From the NCBI RefSeq assembly GCF_004137085.1, contig NZ_QYBC01000013.1, positions 1-64,000 on the forward strand: 64,000 bases of DNA, read 5' to 3'. The notes under the pieces were generated by a model. The model was not told the origin of the DNA. It saw only the letters and a program-made list of their open reading frames with translations, and searched no databases. Positions 1 through 7,368 of the stretch are shown piece after piece; within the stretch, counting starts at the first letter, position 1; each line of letters opens with the position of its first letter. A program made the translations under genes and the position numbers. This DNA is from Lichenibacterium ramalinae (GTDB taxonomy: Bacteria; Pseudomonadota; Alphaproteobacteria; Rhizobiales; Beijerinckiaceae).

Positions 1-402
1 GACACGTTCAGCACCGTGCTGGGCACAATCGGCGCCTGACGCCGCTCAGCCAAGCTCCACACCCCGTGGGTAGTTACCTGCTCGAAGATGGCCCCGCCCG
101 TCATGTTGAGCACGAGGTCCGCACCGCGCCCCCCGGTGATGCGCCTCACCTCCTCGGGCCAGGCGTCGGACGTGTAGTCGACGGCGTGGTCTGCCCCGCG
201 CCGCAGGGCCTCGTTCCGCCGCTCCTCCGTGCTAGCCTCGGCGATCACCGTCCCGGCCCCGAACACCTTCGCCAGGTGAAGGGCATAGGATCCGACGCCG
301 CCTAGGACGCCCGGCAGGAACACGGCCTCGCCCGGTTGCAGTCGTCCCGCGTCCTTGAGGGTCTGGTAGGCCGTGACCCCGGCGACCACGAGCGTGCAAG
401 CC
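1..402 (-). pseudogene. Truncated zinc-type alcohol dehydrogenase / quinone oxidoreductase
   Basis: Read on the minus strand from 402 to the window edge, one frame stays open for about 133 codons. It contains the Rossmann part of a medium-chain reductase: a 'GVTAYQTL' segment, then 'GVLGGVGSYALHLAK' (glycine-rich NAD(P)-binding loop), then 'VIAEASTEERRNEALRRGAD'. The N-terminal catalytic domain is absent because the frame begins at the end of the IS21-like element at 403. Downstream of 'GGAIFEQV' the usual family C-terminus is also not recognisable. I read this as a gene remnant cut by the element. The family assignment is good; loss of function is inferred. Confidence 0.65.
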
Positions 403-593
403 TGTAAATAAGCGCCGAACTTTGGCCCCTCTCAGTTCCACGTTCAACCTTCTGTAAAAGTTCGTAGATTCGCCTTTTAGGATGGGGTCACGATCGGCGC
501 CGATCGTGACCCCATCCCAACATGGTTTTCTTCTGCCATTACAGCGGATTGGCGCGGGTAAGGAGTGGGGTCAAAGTTCGGCGCTGATTCACA
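403..593. mobile_element. IS21-like miniature element (no transposase)
   Basis: The sequence at 403-429 and the reverse complement of 567-593 match at nearly all positions. Both begin TGT.AAT.AGCGCCGAACTT and end in CCCC. Such TG...CA ends with a TGACCCC motif are typical of IS21-family termini. Only about 190 bp lies between the outer ends and there is no istA/istB, so this is an internally deleted, MITE-like derivative. I see no target duplication. It sits at the breakpoint of the oxidoreductase remnant. Family attribution comes from memory of terminal motifs and would need an ISfinder comparison. Confidence 0.55.
481..516. repeat. 36-bp perfect palindrome inside the miniature element
   Basis: The 18 bases 481-498 are the exact reverse complement of 499-516, with no spacer. 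Each arm carries a GGGGTCA motif like the one in the element's outer ends, so it may come from a head-to-head fusion of subterminal transposase-binding repeats. Confidence 0.85.
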
Positions 594-974
594 GACATCA
601 CCGAGCACTCGTCCACCGTAAAGGTCGACGGCAGCGTGTCGTCGCGCCGCTCGAAACACGTCACCGGCCTATGGTTCAAGGCCGCGAAGGTCCACGCTCG
701 CCCGCTCAAGGCCGTCGCGCGCCGGCCCAAGGTCGCGACCGGCGGGGCGATCGCGCCGGCAGGGTGATGGTCGGGTCGCGTCGAGGGCTGGTCCGTTCCC
801 GTCGAAGTCTGGTCGGTTCCAGTCGAATGTAGGTCAACACTATCGAGCGAGCGACATGTCGGAAACAGAATAGGCCTCGGATCACCTCCGAGGCCCTCGC
901 AGTCTACAGATGTAATCGTCGGAGGTAATGGGGTACTAGGCCATGTACTCCCTCATCTCTTCAGATGCAATCGG
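594..974. other. Non-coding stretch beside the miniature element
   Basis: No convincing gene is visible. From 594 to the stop at 765-767 one plus frame stays open with a Lys/Arg/Val-rich composition ('HVTGLWFKAAKVHARPLKAVARR'-like) but no start, so it could be the tail of a gene cut by the element. At 873-895 an 8-bp inverted repeat (GGCCTCGG/CCGAGGCC) forms a hairpin without a T-tract. Nothing else is recognisable. Confidence 0.4.
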
Positions 975-1463
975 CTATTGGGCGTCGTCGTCGTCACGGA
1001 GCGCGGCGAGCAGCGCGATCGTGTCCTCATAGGTTGCCATCCGCGCGCGCTTGGCCGCCGCGATTTCCGCCTCGATGCGTTCGCGGCGTTCGACCTCCTC
1101 CACCAACGGATTCGGCCTCATCCTCTGGCCCAGGACGCGCTTGGTCTCGGCGTGACGGGGATCGAGGCCCCTGGCCCTCGTCGCGCGCCGGATGTGATGT
1201 CCGAGCCGGGTCGCGAGACGGTCACGGATCTCAGGGTCGGCCAGTGCCAGGCCTATGGCATCGGCAAGGATCGCGGCGGCCTGGTGCGCGCTCGGGACCA
1301 CGCTGGGACGCTCGGCACGGTCGGCGGCGTGGCGGACGGCGTCGAGCGCGCGCTGGCGCTCCAGCCGATCCTCAATAGCATCGGCCTCGGCGTACCCAGG
1401 CGCTGCACGGTACATGGACGAGCCGCGACGGCGATCGTGCGGTGTCGGGATCGTGTATTGCAT
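975..1463 (-). CDS. Hypothetical protein, charged, 162 aa
   Basis: I do not recognise this protein. The start at 1463 (MQYTIPTPHDRR) is chosen because GGAGG lies 8 nt upstream; an in-frame ATG further up has no ribosome site. The protein is Arg/Ala/Glu-rich and predicted mostly helical, with a segment around residues 110-140 ('NPLVEEVERRERIEAEIAAAKRAR') likely to form a coiled coil, and an acidic DDDD tail. It has no signal peptide or membrane segment. It lies in the accessory island and faces away from the small gene at 1622, so it probably belongs to the mobile element. Coding status is supported by the ribosome site and composition only. Confidence 0.6.
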   Translation of the reverse strand: MQYTIPTPHDRRRGSSMYRAAPGYAEADAIEDRLERQRALDAVRHAADRAERPSVVPSAHQAAAILADAIGLALADPEIRDRLATRLGHHIRRATRARGLDPRHAETKRVLGQRMRPNPLVEEVERRERIEAEIAAAKRARMATYEDTIALLAALRDDDDAQ

Positions 1464-1621
1464 GGCGAAGGCCTCCGTTGGTGTCGATGACCACGGTGCC
1501 ACTCAGCCTTGAAAGGGCAGACTGCGTCGGTAGTGGAAACCGTTCACTTCGTTGTGAGGACGCGCTCGACGGCGGCTCGGTCGTGTGGCAGCGTCAGGTG
1601 AGTCGAGCGAAGGAGCGGGCC

Positions 1622-1828
1622 ATGAGCGAGAGGATCAACGTCGGCGTCGCCGCCTACGCTGCCGGTGCCGCCATTCAGGCCGGCGTCAATGCGGCGGTCG
1701 CGAGCATTCGATACGACCGGGCCCGGGCGAGCCAGCGCGCATCCCTGGCCACGATCCACGACGCTTTCCTGGAGCGTGCTCGGGTCCAGGTTGCCCAGCG
1801 AAACATCCGCATCCTGTTGGACCTCTAA
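1622..1828 (+). CDS. Small hypothetical protein, 68 aa
   Basis: This short frame starts at MSERINVG with AAGGAG 9 nt upstream and ends just before a strong terminator hairpin. The N-terminal third is small-residue rich (AAYAAGAAIQAGVNAAVAS) and could be a short hydrophobic helix. The rest is a charged helix. No family is recognised. Its own ribosome site and terminator make it a plausible island orphan gene. It is convergent with the gene ending at 1906. Confidence 0.5.
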   Translation: MSERINVGVAAYAAGAAIQAGVNAAVASIRYDRARASQRASLATIHDAFLERARVQVAQRNIRILLDL

Positions 1829-1856
1829 GGCCGGCTTGATCCACCGCTTCGAAACG

Positions 1857-1888
1857 AAAAGGGCCGCCCAGCGATGGGCGGCCCTTTC
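1857..1888. terminator. Bidirectional intrinsic terminator
   Basis: A perfect 10-bp stem (1861-1870 with 1875-1884, loop GCGA) is followed by TTT on the plus strand and preceded by AAAA. It can therefore end transcription of the convergent genes on both sides. Confidence 0.8.
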
Positions 1889-1905
1889 TCTATATGTGAC
1901 CACGC

Positions 1906-2439
1906 TCAGGCGTACCGAAGCGCCGGTGTCTCGTCGTGGTTCGGTCCGGGCGCTAGGACCTCGCGACGCGGCCGCTCCCATCCGGCTGCACTCATCCCGA
2001 GAGCCTGCATGATCTCCCGGTGCATCGGTTCGGCATCGGCAGGTGTGCGGAGCTTGCCGAGTTCGCGCGCCAGATCGACGCCGACGTTGTCCAGTGATGG
2101 CAACCGATCGCCTGTCATGACAGCCTGGGTGTAGGCCAGAGCGCGTTCGAGGCGGCGCTGCATTACCGCCTGTGGCACGTGGCGCGCCGGCCTGGGTGCG
2201 GGCCTCTCGGTCTCGGCCTGGTGCTCGGCGCCCTGTTGTTGCCCCGCAATCATGCCAGCGACCTGCCGCAACACGTCGGCCGTCGACTCCTCTTCTTGCA
2301 CCGGCGGCGGGCAGATATGCCGCCACCACGCGACGAGCGGGGACTGGATGAGATCTCCGAAGAGCCCGAGCGAATGTTGCAGGGCCCAACCGAGACCGCG
2401 CGCGACGCCGCTGAATAACGCCTTCAAGAAACGGAACAT
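1906..2439 (-). CDS. Hypothetical island protein, 177 aa
   Basis: No family is recognised. The start at 2439 (MFRFLKALFSG) has AGGAGG 8 nt upstream, a near-ideal site. The first 30 residues form an amphipathic or weakly hydrophobic helix (FLKALFSGVARGLGWALQ), possibly a membrane anchor without a cleavage site. The middle is Gln/Pro-rich, and residues 95-150 are helical ('MQRRLERALAYTQAVMTGDRLPSL'). The gene diverges from the GcrA-like operon across a 256-bp intergenic region that carries a palindromic operator-like site, so its expression may be tied to that regulator block. Confidence 0.65.
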   Translation of the reverse strand: MFRFLKALFSGVARGLGWALQHSLGLFGDLIQSPLVAWWRHICPPPVQEEESTADVLRQVAGMIAGQQQGAEHQAETERPAPRPARHVPQAVMQRRLERALAYTQAVMTGDRLPSLDNVGVDLARELGKLRTPADAEPMHREIMQALGMSAAGWERPRREVLAPGPNHDETPALRYA

Positions 2440-2546
2440 GTAATGAACCTCCTAGGTGACCAGCCTAAAATGCGCCGCGTCCTAGCAAGCGACGAAATAT
2501 TTTTTGGGGGACGTAACAGGGCATGTCACAGCCACAACCGAAGGTA

Positions 2547-2569
2547 AAAAGTGAACAATGTTCACTTTT
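2547..2569. promoter_or_regulatory. Operator-like palindrome between divergent genes
   Basis: AAAAGTGAAC and its exact reverse complement GTTCACTTTT are separated by three bases (AAT). The site lies in the AT-richer 2440-2695 intergenic region between the minus gene at 1906-2439 and the GcrA-like operon. A further half-site-like CTGAACATTTTTT follows near 2610. The symmetry suggests a dimeric HTH repressor. It does not match the alphaproteobacterial LexA box spacing (GAAC-N7-GAAC). Confidence 0.6.
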
Positions 2570-2695
2570 GGTCTGCCTTGTTGCTCAGTTGAGAAAATGA
2601 TAACGCCACGGAACTGAACATTTTTTAGGGGACACGATTGTTTATAGCCTTCAGGAAGGTTACATTAATCCTGCTCGGCAAGTTGGATCCCTCAC

Positions 2696-3214
2696 ATGCG
2701 ACGGAACTCTTCGCAGCTCGACCTTTTCGACTGGACTCCCCCGACGCCTGCGGACAGGCGCGCGGCGTGCATCGCGGCGTTCGCTTGCGCGTCTGCTGCG
2801 GCAGTGGCGCGAGCGCATGGCGTGTCGCGTTCCTCAGTGCTTGGCTACATCTACAGGGCTCGCCAGGCCGGCCTACCTGTCCCGACGCGGCCCGCGCGCG
2901 TGCCCGGCGGCAGGGACCGGCCTGCCGACATCGTTCCGGTGCGGCCCGTGCTCCCGGTGCCGAGCGTCCGCCCCGCCACGATCGGCACGCCCATGCCTGC
3001 GGCCCGCCGTGATATCTCCCCGGTCGTCACCGTCATGCCTGACGACCTACCGTCGCTCATAACCCTCGGTGAGCGCGAGTGCCGCGCTATCGTCGGCGAC
3101 GAAGGCGAGTGCTGCCGCCTGCCCACCGAGGGCCGCTCGTCATGGTGTCGTGCCCACCGGGCTGCCTACCGCGCCTCGGCCCGGCCGCTCCGCCTGCGGG
3201 AGGACGCGCTATGA
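2696..3214 (+). CDS. GcrA-like cell-cycle/phage-type regulator
   Basis: The protein has 172 aa. The N-terminal part carries an HTH-like segment (residues about 20-60: 'ACIAAFACASAAAVARAHGVSRSSVLGYIYRAR') that resembles the start of GcrA. The middle is a Pro/Arg-rich linker. The C-terminus has 'LITLGERECRAIVGDEGECC...WCRAHRAAY', which matches the GcrA pattern of a conserved LG.. CRW..GD block followed by 'YC..H...AY'. GcrA family members bind methylated DNA and sigma-70 to control transcription in alphaproteobacteria; phage and island copies are common. The gene opens a run of overlapping genes: its stop overlaps the next start as ATGA. The ribosome site is weak. Family membership is inferred from these motifs. 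Confidence 0.65.
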   Translation: MRRNSSQLDLFDWTPPTPADRRAACIAAFACASAAAVARAHGVSRSSVLGYIYRARQAGLPVPTRPARVPGGRDRPADIVPVRPVLPVPSVRPATIGTPMPAARRDISPVVTVMPDDLPSLITLGERECRAIVGDEGECCRLPTEGRSSWCRAHRAAYRASARPLRLREDAL

Positions 3215-3624
3215 TGGGGGCGTCGTGGAGCCCCGCCGAAGAGCAGCGAGCTATCGGCATGCGGAATGCCGGCGCGGATGACGCGTCGATCGCCCGCGTG
3301 CTCGGGCGCACTGTTGTCTCCGTGCAGACTCGCCTCTCCCGCTTGCGTGCACGAGGCGCCTTGATGGCGTCGCGGAAGCTCGCGCCCTGGCCCGAGGAGC
3401 GCAACACCCTGGTCGTTCACCTGATCGGCCAGGGCTATTCGCATGCGGAGATCGCGCGGGAGATGGGCGTCGGTGTCGAGAGCGTACGCGGTAACCTCGT
3501 CCTTCTCCGGGCCGAAGGGCGCCTTCCCGATCCTGATGATGAAGACGAAATCGTCCTCGTGCCCGATGGCGACCCGCTGCTCGCCGCCCTCCGTGCCGAA
3601 CGAGCGCGTGGGAGGTCGGCATGA
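3211..3624 (+). CDS. Tandem helix-turn-helix DNA-binding protein
   Basis: The start at 3211 (MMGASWSPAEEQ) is set by GGAGG 8 nt upstream and by the ATGA overlap with the GcrA-like gene. The 137-aa protein has two similar units. Residues 5-48 read 'WSPAEEQRAIGMRNAGADDASIARVLGRTVVSVQTRLSRL', and residues 55-98 read 'PWPEERNTLVVHLIGQGYSHAEIAREMGVGVESVRGNLVLL'. Both have the W/P..E...., 'G.s..eIA..lG....sV...l..L' layout of GcrA-N/SANT-like HTH domains. An acidic tail follows. It is presumably a transcription regulator partnered with the neighbouring GcrA-like protein; targets are unknown. Confidence 0.65.
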   Translation: MMGASWSPAEEQRAIGMRNAGADDASIARVLGRTVVSVQTRLSRLRARGALMASRKLAPWPEERNTLVVHLIGQGYSHAEIAREMGVGVESVRGNLVLLRAEGRLPDPDDEDEIVLVPDGDPLLAALRAERARGRSA

Positions 3625-3869
3625 GCGATGACGACATGCAGCGGCCTCGCGGAAGGCCTCTGCTCCCCGTCGAGGAGCGCAGCCGTCGCGCGCGTGAGCG
3701 GGATCGGATCAAGAAGCGCGAGCAGCGAAGTCGGGGGCTCGTCCAGCGATACCTTAACTTGACGCCGGTCCAAGCCGGCCGGCTCGACCGCCACCGTGTC
3801 CACGGTGGGTTCCGGACCACCTCAGATCTCATCGCTGCCCTAGTCGATCGTATGCCCGACCGCCCCTGA
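3621..3869 (+). CDS. Small ribbon-helix-helix-like protein
   Basis: This 82-aa basic protein starts in an ATGA overlap with the preceding gene, indicating translational coupling. An RGRP motif near residue 10 is AT-hook-like. A helical Arg/Lys segment follows, then 'QRYLNLTPVQAGRLDRHRVHGGFRTTSDLIAALVDRM', whose strand-helix-helix order fits a CopG/ribbon-helix-helix fold. It is similar in plan to the gene at 9068-9361 (RGRP, then a helix ending in LVSALVEEE). DNA binding is inferred, not shown. Confidence 0.55.
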   Translation: MSDDDMQRPRGRPLLPVEERSRRARERDRIKKREQRSRGLVQRYLNLTPVQAGRLDRHRVHGGFRTTSDLIAALVDRMPDRP

Positions 3870-3889
3870 CGCGACCCCCCGAGGTTCAC

Positions 3890-4210
3890 ATGCCCGACAT
3901 CGCTCGACCCCTCGTCCGCCGCCCTTCACGTATCGGCGTGCCGAAACTGCCCGACGACAAGCCCATGGCGCCTGTGTCCAGGCCCACGGTCGCGGTCACG
4001 AAGCCCGCTCCCGCGCGCCGGTCGACGCGCCTCGGCGTGCCACCGCTTCCCAACGACGAGCCCGTGATCGAGCCGGAGCGTCCGGCGGTGCAGGCCTCGG
4101 TCGTGTCGTCGAGCGGTGGGTCACGGCGCGTCATGACCATCCCGCCCCGCCCTGTGTGCCAACCGCCCGTCTATGGGCCGTTCATGCTCGAAGGCGAGTT
4201 ACCCTTCTGA
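3890..4210 (+). CDS. Proline-rich hypothetical protein with internal repeat
   Basis: This 106-aa protein belongs to no family I recognise. Two imperfect repeats are visible: 'RRPSRIGVPKLPDDKPMAP' near residue 10 and 'RRSTRLGVPPLPNDEPVIE' near residue 43. Each is a basic R(S/T)R(I/L)GVP.LP(D/N)D.P motif. The protein looks disordered and could be a peptide-motif scaffold. It follows the RHH-like gene by 20 nt in the same direction and probably shares its transcript. There is no signal peptide. Confidence 0.45.
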   Translation: MPDIARPLVRRPSRIGVPKLPDDKPMAPVSRPTVAVTKPAPARRSTRLGVPPLPNDEPVIEPERPAVQASVVSSSGGSRRVMTIPPRPVCQPPVYGPFMLEGELPF

Positions 4211-4227
4211 TCACGAGGATCACCCAC

Positions 4228-5058
4228 ATGGTCGACATCGTTCATCACGGCATCACGTTCCCCGACGCCCCCCGGGTCTTCGACCTCCACTGGGACGATC
4301 GCGGCGTCATCACCACCTCGCGCGGCGCCCGTCGCCTCCATCGCGCTCCGGTGACCACGGAATTCATCGTCGCGTGGAGCACCAGCGGCTCCCGTTTGCG
4401 CCCTCACGGATTCTCGATCGAGAGCGACATGTCTCCCGCCCGCCGGCCCGTCATTGTCCTGCACTGGGGCGACGGTCGCGCGGTCGACCTGGGCGTGATG
4501 GCCGAGGCATTGCGGGCCGGCCAGGAGGATCAGCGCCGTCGCGACGTCGCCATGGCCGAACGACAGGCGTACATCGCCGAGCGAACCGTTGAGGTCCACG
4601 CTCGGTTGAGGTCCACGCAGGCGGCGGTCGGCTGGGCGTGGAGCCCGCAGGCCGGCCTGAAGGTGCGCGAATTGCTCGACGCACCCTCGCTCGTCGAGTG
4701 GCAGTGGGCGGCGGCAGAGCATCTCATCGCGCGGGCGGAGAGCGCCGTCGTCGCCGCCCAGTCCAAGGTCGCGACGGCCGCCGCTGAGGTCGAAGAGGCC
4801 GACCTCGTCGCCGTGGAGGATGCGGAAGTCCGCGCCGCCGTGCTCGCGGCCGTGCAGCACATCACCCGTTTCGATGATGACCTCGCCACGGAGTCGAACG
4901 GCGTCGGCTGGAGCCCGGCGACGTCGAAGCCCGGTCACGTCCTGGCTCAGGAGACGGTGCTGGACGCTCCCCGCGCGGTCGTCGGCATGCGACTCCTGCG
5001 TCGCCACCCCCGACAGGTGCCGGAGCACCTGCGCTCGATCCTGGGGCTCGCCGCGTGA
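4228..5058 (+). CDS. Hypothetical island protein with coiled coil, 276 aa
   Basis: The start at 4228 (MVDIVHHGITFPD) is preferred: it follows the upstream stop by 17 nt and has GAGG about 9 nt upstream. The first 100 residues look beta-rich ('FDLHWDDRGVITTSRG... PVIVLHWGDGRAVDLG'). Residues 95-135 form a charged helix ('QEDQRRRDVAMAERQAYIAERTVEVHARL') and residues 165-215 a second Ala/Glu-rich coiled coil. No enzyme motif is seen and I do not recognise a family. It is the last gene of the co-oriented block starting at 2696. Confidence 0.55.
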   Translation: MVDIVHHGITFPDAPRVFDLHWDDRGVITTSRGARRLHRAPVTTEFIVAWSTSGSRLRPHGFSIESDMSPARRPVIVLHWGDGRAVDLGVMAEALRAGQEDQRRRDVAMAERQAYIAERTVEVHARLRSTQAAVGWAWSPQAGLKVRELLDAPSLVEWQWAAAEHLIARAESAVVAAQSKVATAAAEVEEADLVAVEDAEVRAAVLAAVQHITRFDDDLATESNGVGWSPATSKPGHVLAQETVLDAPRAVVGMRLLRRHPRQVPEHLRSILGLAA

Positions 5059-5410
5059 CTGACCGGGCAACGGGGCGTTAACCAGGGCGACACGCGGCTC
5101 TGGCAGGTACGCCAAGGTACGTGTAGGTTCTTCCCAAGGCCGCTTCGGGCGGCCCTGTGGTTGACCAGCGCTTTTGAGAGGATATGCGCGAGGTGGGGAT
5201 TACGGGCCCTGCCATGCCTATGACCCGAGACGTGGAATGCAGTAACACCTGCAGTGTACTCGGTAGGACAGTCAACGACATCGGTAAATCGGGCCCCGCA
5301 CGGGATGGGTCCATGGCGACTCCACATCGCTGAACTACCCCAACCTTTCATCAACGGCCGGAGCGCAGCGCGGTAAGCTGGACGCTCCGGCCCCTTGATG
5401 GGGCATCCAC
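5059..5410. other. Intergenic region with hairpin
   Basis: No gene is supported here. At 5138-5154 GGCCGC and GCGGCC flank TTCGG, a stable stem that could terminate transcription from 4228-5058, although no clean T-tract follows. The rest shows no repeat, RNA gene or start site that I can recognise. Confidence 0.5.
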
Positions 5411-5740
5411 GTGCGCACTCATCCATCCAACGACAGCCGCCACGAGCGCGGCGTCACGACCAAGGCCATCCGCGAGAGCGGATTCGGCCATGCGGACGCC
5501 CGCGAGCGCGGCCGCATTCTCGAGGACATCGAGGTCGCGGCCAACCAGCGAACGCTCTTCCTCACCGAGGTCCACGAGATCCTCGGCCTGGCGCCCGGGT
5601 CCCTCGAACACGGCACGCTCACGACCGAGCGGCTGCGAGAGGCCCGGGAGGGGCTCAACGCTCTACCGAACGTCCAATTCAACCTGACGGGCAAGCACCG
5701 CGGCGTGCCGCTCATGACGCTCGACATGGTGATCCCGTGA
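5411..5740 (+). CDS. Hypothetical protein before the integrase, 109 aa
   Basis: This frame opens with GTG (MRTHPSNDSRHERGVTTKA) and lacks an obvious ribosome site, so the start is uncertain. It is charged, soluble and probably helical: 'ESGFGHADARERGRILEDIEVAANQRTLFLTEVHEILGL'. No family is recognised. Its stop overlaps the GTG of the next gene (GTGA), which argues that both are real and translationally coupled, immediately ahead of the integrase. A role in excision control is conceivable but not evidenced. Confidence 0.45.
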   Translation: MRTHPSNDSRHERGVTTKAIRESGFGHADARERGRILEDIEVAANQRTLFLTEVHEILGLAPGSLEHGTLTTERLREAREGLNALPNVQFNLTGKHRGVPLMTLDMVIP

Positions 5741-6207
5741 GCCCGCGCCCGCCCGAGGGCAAGGGCCGGTTCGAACTGGTCGTCGACACGATCTCCATGG
5801 ACCCCGGTCCCGACGATCTGGTTCCGCTGGACGAGGCGGCGACACTGCCTCGTCTCCGGGGCCTGTTCGACAAGCGCGCTCTCTACAAAGCGGTCCATCG
5901 CAAGCGCAACCCGTTGCGCGCCTACGCACCCGTCCGCGACATCCTCACAACGCCCCGCTGGATCGACCAGTGGATCGAGGGCTCTGCACTGTGGCTCGAA
6001 AACCCGCCCGCCTCCACCTCGACAGGTCTCGAAAAACCCCTGTCTGGTACATCTACGACACCGGCGCCGATGGCCAGCGGATCAAGCGCCCGACTGGCCT
6101 CGGCGAAGGAAGCGTCAGAGACGCTGAAGGCCAACTCGCCGCGTACGTCACGGCTCGGGACGCCGCCGAAGCCCAAGCTGAAGCCGATGCCCTCGGCCGA
6201 CGCCTAA
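5737..6207 (+). CDS. Possible excisionase/HTH-like protein overlapping the integrase
   Basis: The frame starts at GTG 5737 in a GTGA overlap. Its first 80 codons look genuine: 'FELVVDTISMDPGPDDLVPLDEAATLPRLRGLFDKRALYKAVHRKRNP...WIDQWIEG' has the layout of a small winged-helix excisionase (HTH, then W..QW). From about codon 86 onward it shares DNA with the integrase in another frame and becomes Ser/Thr/Pro-rich without structure. The tail may therefore be read but not selected, or the true protein may be shorter than drawn. Overlap with the integrase is about 217 nt. Function is inferred from position and weak pattern. Confidence 0.45.
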   Translation: MSPRPPEGKGRFELVVDTISMDPGPDDLVPLDEAATLPRLRGLFDKRALYKAVHRKRNPLRAYAPVRDILTTPRWIDQWIEGSALWLENPPASTSTGLEKPLSGTSTTPAPMASGSSARLASAKEASETLKANSPRTSRLGTPPKPKLKPMPSADA

Positions 6208-7253
6208 GGGCGACCAAGCGTACGCCTTCCGAACTGTCGATCGCGGATCTCATGACGTACGCCCTTAGCGAGAAGGGTCCGTTGATGGCCCGGCCGGGCG
6301 AGTACGCCCTGCGCTGGGACCTCATCCTCGACTACGCCCAGGACGACCACCTGGACGCGATCGACAACGCTTGGTGCGACGGGTTCGTGGCCCACGCGGG
6401 CACTCAGTCGTACGGCAGGCGGTGCCTGGAAGACCTGCGCGCGGCCGGCAACAGCATGGTCGAGGATGAAAAGTTGACCCACATGCCAAGGGTCAAGATG
6501 CCGGACAAGAGCCCGAGCAGGCCCGACCACCTGACCGAGGATGAGGTCTGGGCCCTGATCAAAACAGCGTGGAACGAACCGGATCAACAGAATTATCCGC
6601 ACGGGCCCAAGGGCGACAAGACGTATAAAATGGTCAGGACGACGCGATATCGCATGCGTCATCTAGTGCCGTACATCGTCGTGAGCGTACTGACGTGCAC
6701 CCGTGCGTCCCGCGTATTCGAGGCGAGTTACAAGCGCGAGGACGGGCGGCCCTGGATCGACCTCAAGAACAAGTTTTACTGGCGGCTGGCCAAGGGTGAG
6801 GTCGAGAAGAAGCTCAAGCGGGCGCCCAAGGTGCCGCTATCCGATCAACTCGTCCGCTGGCTCACCTGGCGGACGCGGGATCGGACGCGGAACGGCGTCG
6901 TCATTCCCGGCAACAAGTATTTGGTCGAATACAAGGGCAGGCCGGTGGACTGTCGCAAGGCCTTCGAGCAGTGCGTCGAGCGCGCGAGAGTCCGTTATCC
7001 CGACCTGTTCCTGCGCGACGACGGCGACCCGAAGCAGATCGTGCGGCACACACTCAGGCACACCGGCGTCACTCTGCTATCGCAGTGGGGCGTACCCGCC
7101 GCCGATATTTGCGATTACGCGGGCATGTCGCCAGAGGTCTATGATCGCGTCTACAAACACGCCGATCCGACGAAAATGGATCGCGTGATGGACGCGCTCG
7201 GGGGCCGTGAGCGGCCCGAGCCCAAGGGGCGTCGGCGGACCTCCGAAAAATAG
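5991..7253 (+). CDS. Tyrosine recombinase / site-specific integrase
   Basis: The protein has about 420 aa. The GTG at 5991 has GAGGG at good spacing; a GTG at 5970 is the alternative start. The N-terminal arm reads 'VWYIYDTGADGQRIKRPTGLG', typical of integrases that act at tRNA genes. The catalytic domain spans residues about 190-400. It has an Arg in 'CTRASRVFE', the box-II 'HTLRHT', and the Tyr nucleophile in 'YKHADP'. The usual LGH histidine position reads AGMS, as in a known integrase subset. It should join the island to the chromosome. The attachment site is most likely the tRNA-Pro fragment at 9655-9705, about 2.4 kb downstream. Confidence 0.9.
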   Translation: MARKPARLHLDRSRKTPVWYIYDTGADGQRIKRPTGLGEGSVRDAEGQLAAYVTARDAAEAQAEADALGRRLRATKRTPSELSIADLMTYALSEKGPLMARPGEYALRWDLILDYAQDDHLDAIDNAWCDGFVAHAGTQSYGRRCLEDLRAAGNSMVEDEKLTHMPRVKMPDKSPSRPDHLTEDEVWALIKTAWNEPDQQNYPHGPKGDKTYKMVRTTRYRMRHLVPYIVVSVLTCTRASRVFEASYKREDGRPWIDLKNKFYWRLAKGEVEKKLKRAPKVPLSDQLVRWLTWRTRDRTRNGVVIPGNKYLVEYKGRPVDCRKAFEQCVERARVRYPDLFLRDDGDPKQIVRHTLRHTGVTLLSQWGVPAADICDYAGMSPEVYDRVYKHADPTKMDRVMDALGGRERPEPKGRRRTSEK

Positions 7254-7343
7254 TGGCGGTCAGCGTTAATCTCCCGTTGACGAATTAAAGCTGACGGCCT
7301 ATGTTTAATTCATCCCGGACGGACAACCCGCCGGACACCACCG

Positions 7344-7368
7344 ACCAGCACAGGGACACACGACCATG
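7344..7368 (+). repeat. Conserved 25-nt leader, copy 1
   Basis: The 25 bases ending in the ATG of the 7366 gene recur with one mismatch at 7624-7648 before the next gene. The leader contains the ribosome site CACAGGGA. Duplicated translation-initiation regions suggest the two genes are co-controlled or arose by cassette duplication. Confidence 0.85.

Noticed and set aside
2547-2569. LexA/SOS box
   Set aside because: The GAAC and GTTC halves are 3 nt apart; alphaproteobacterial LexA sites are direct GTTC repeats with 7-nt spacing.
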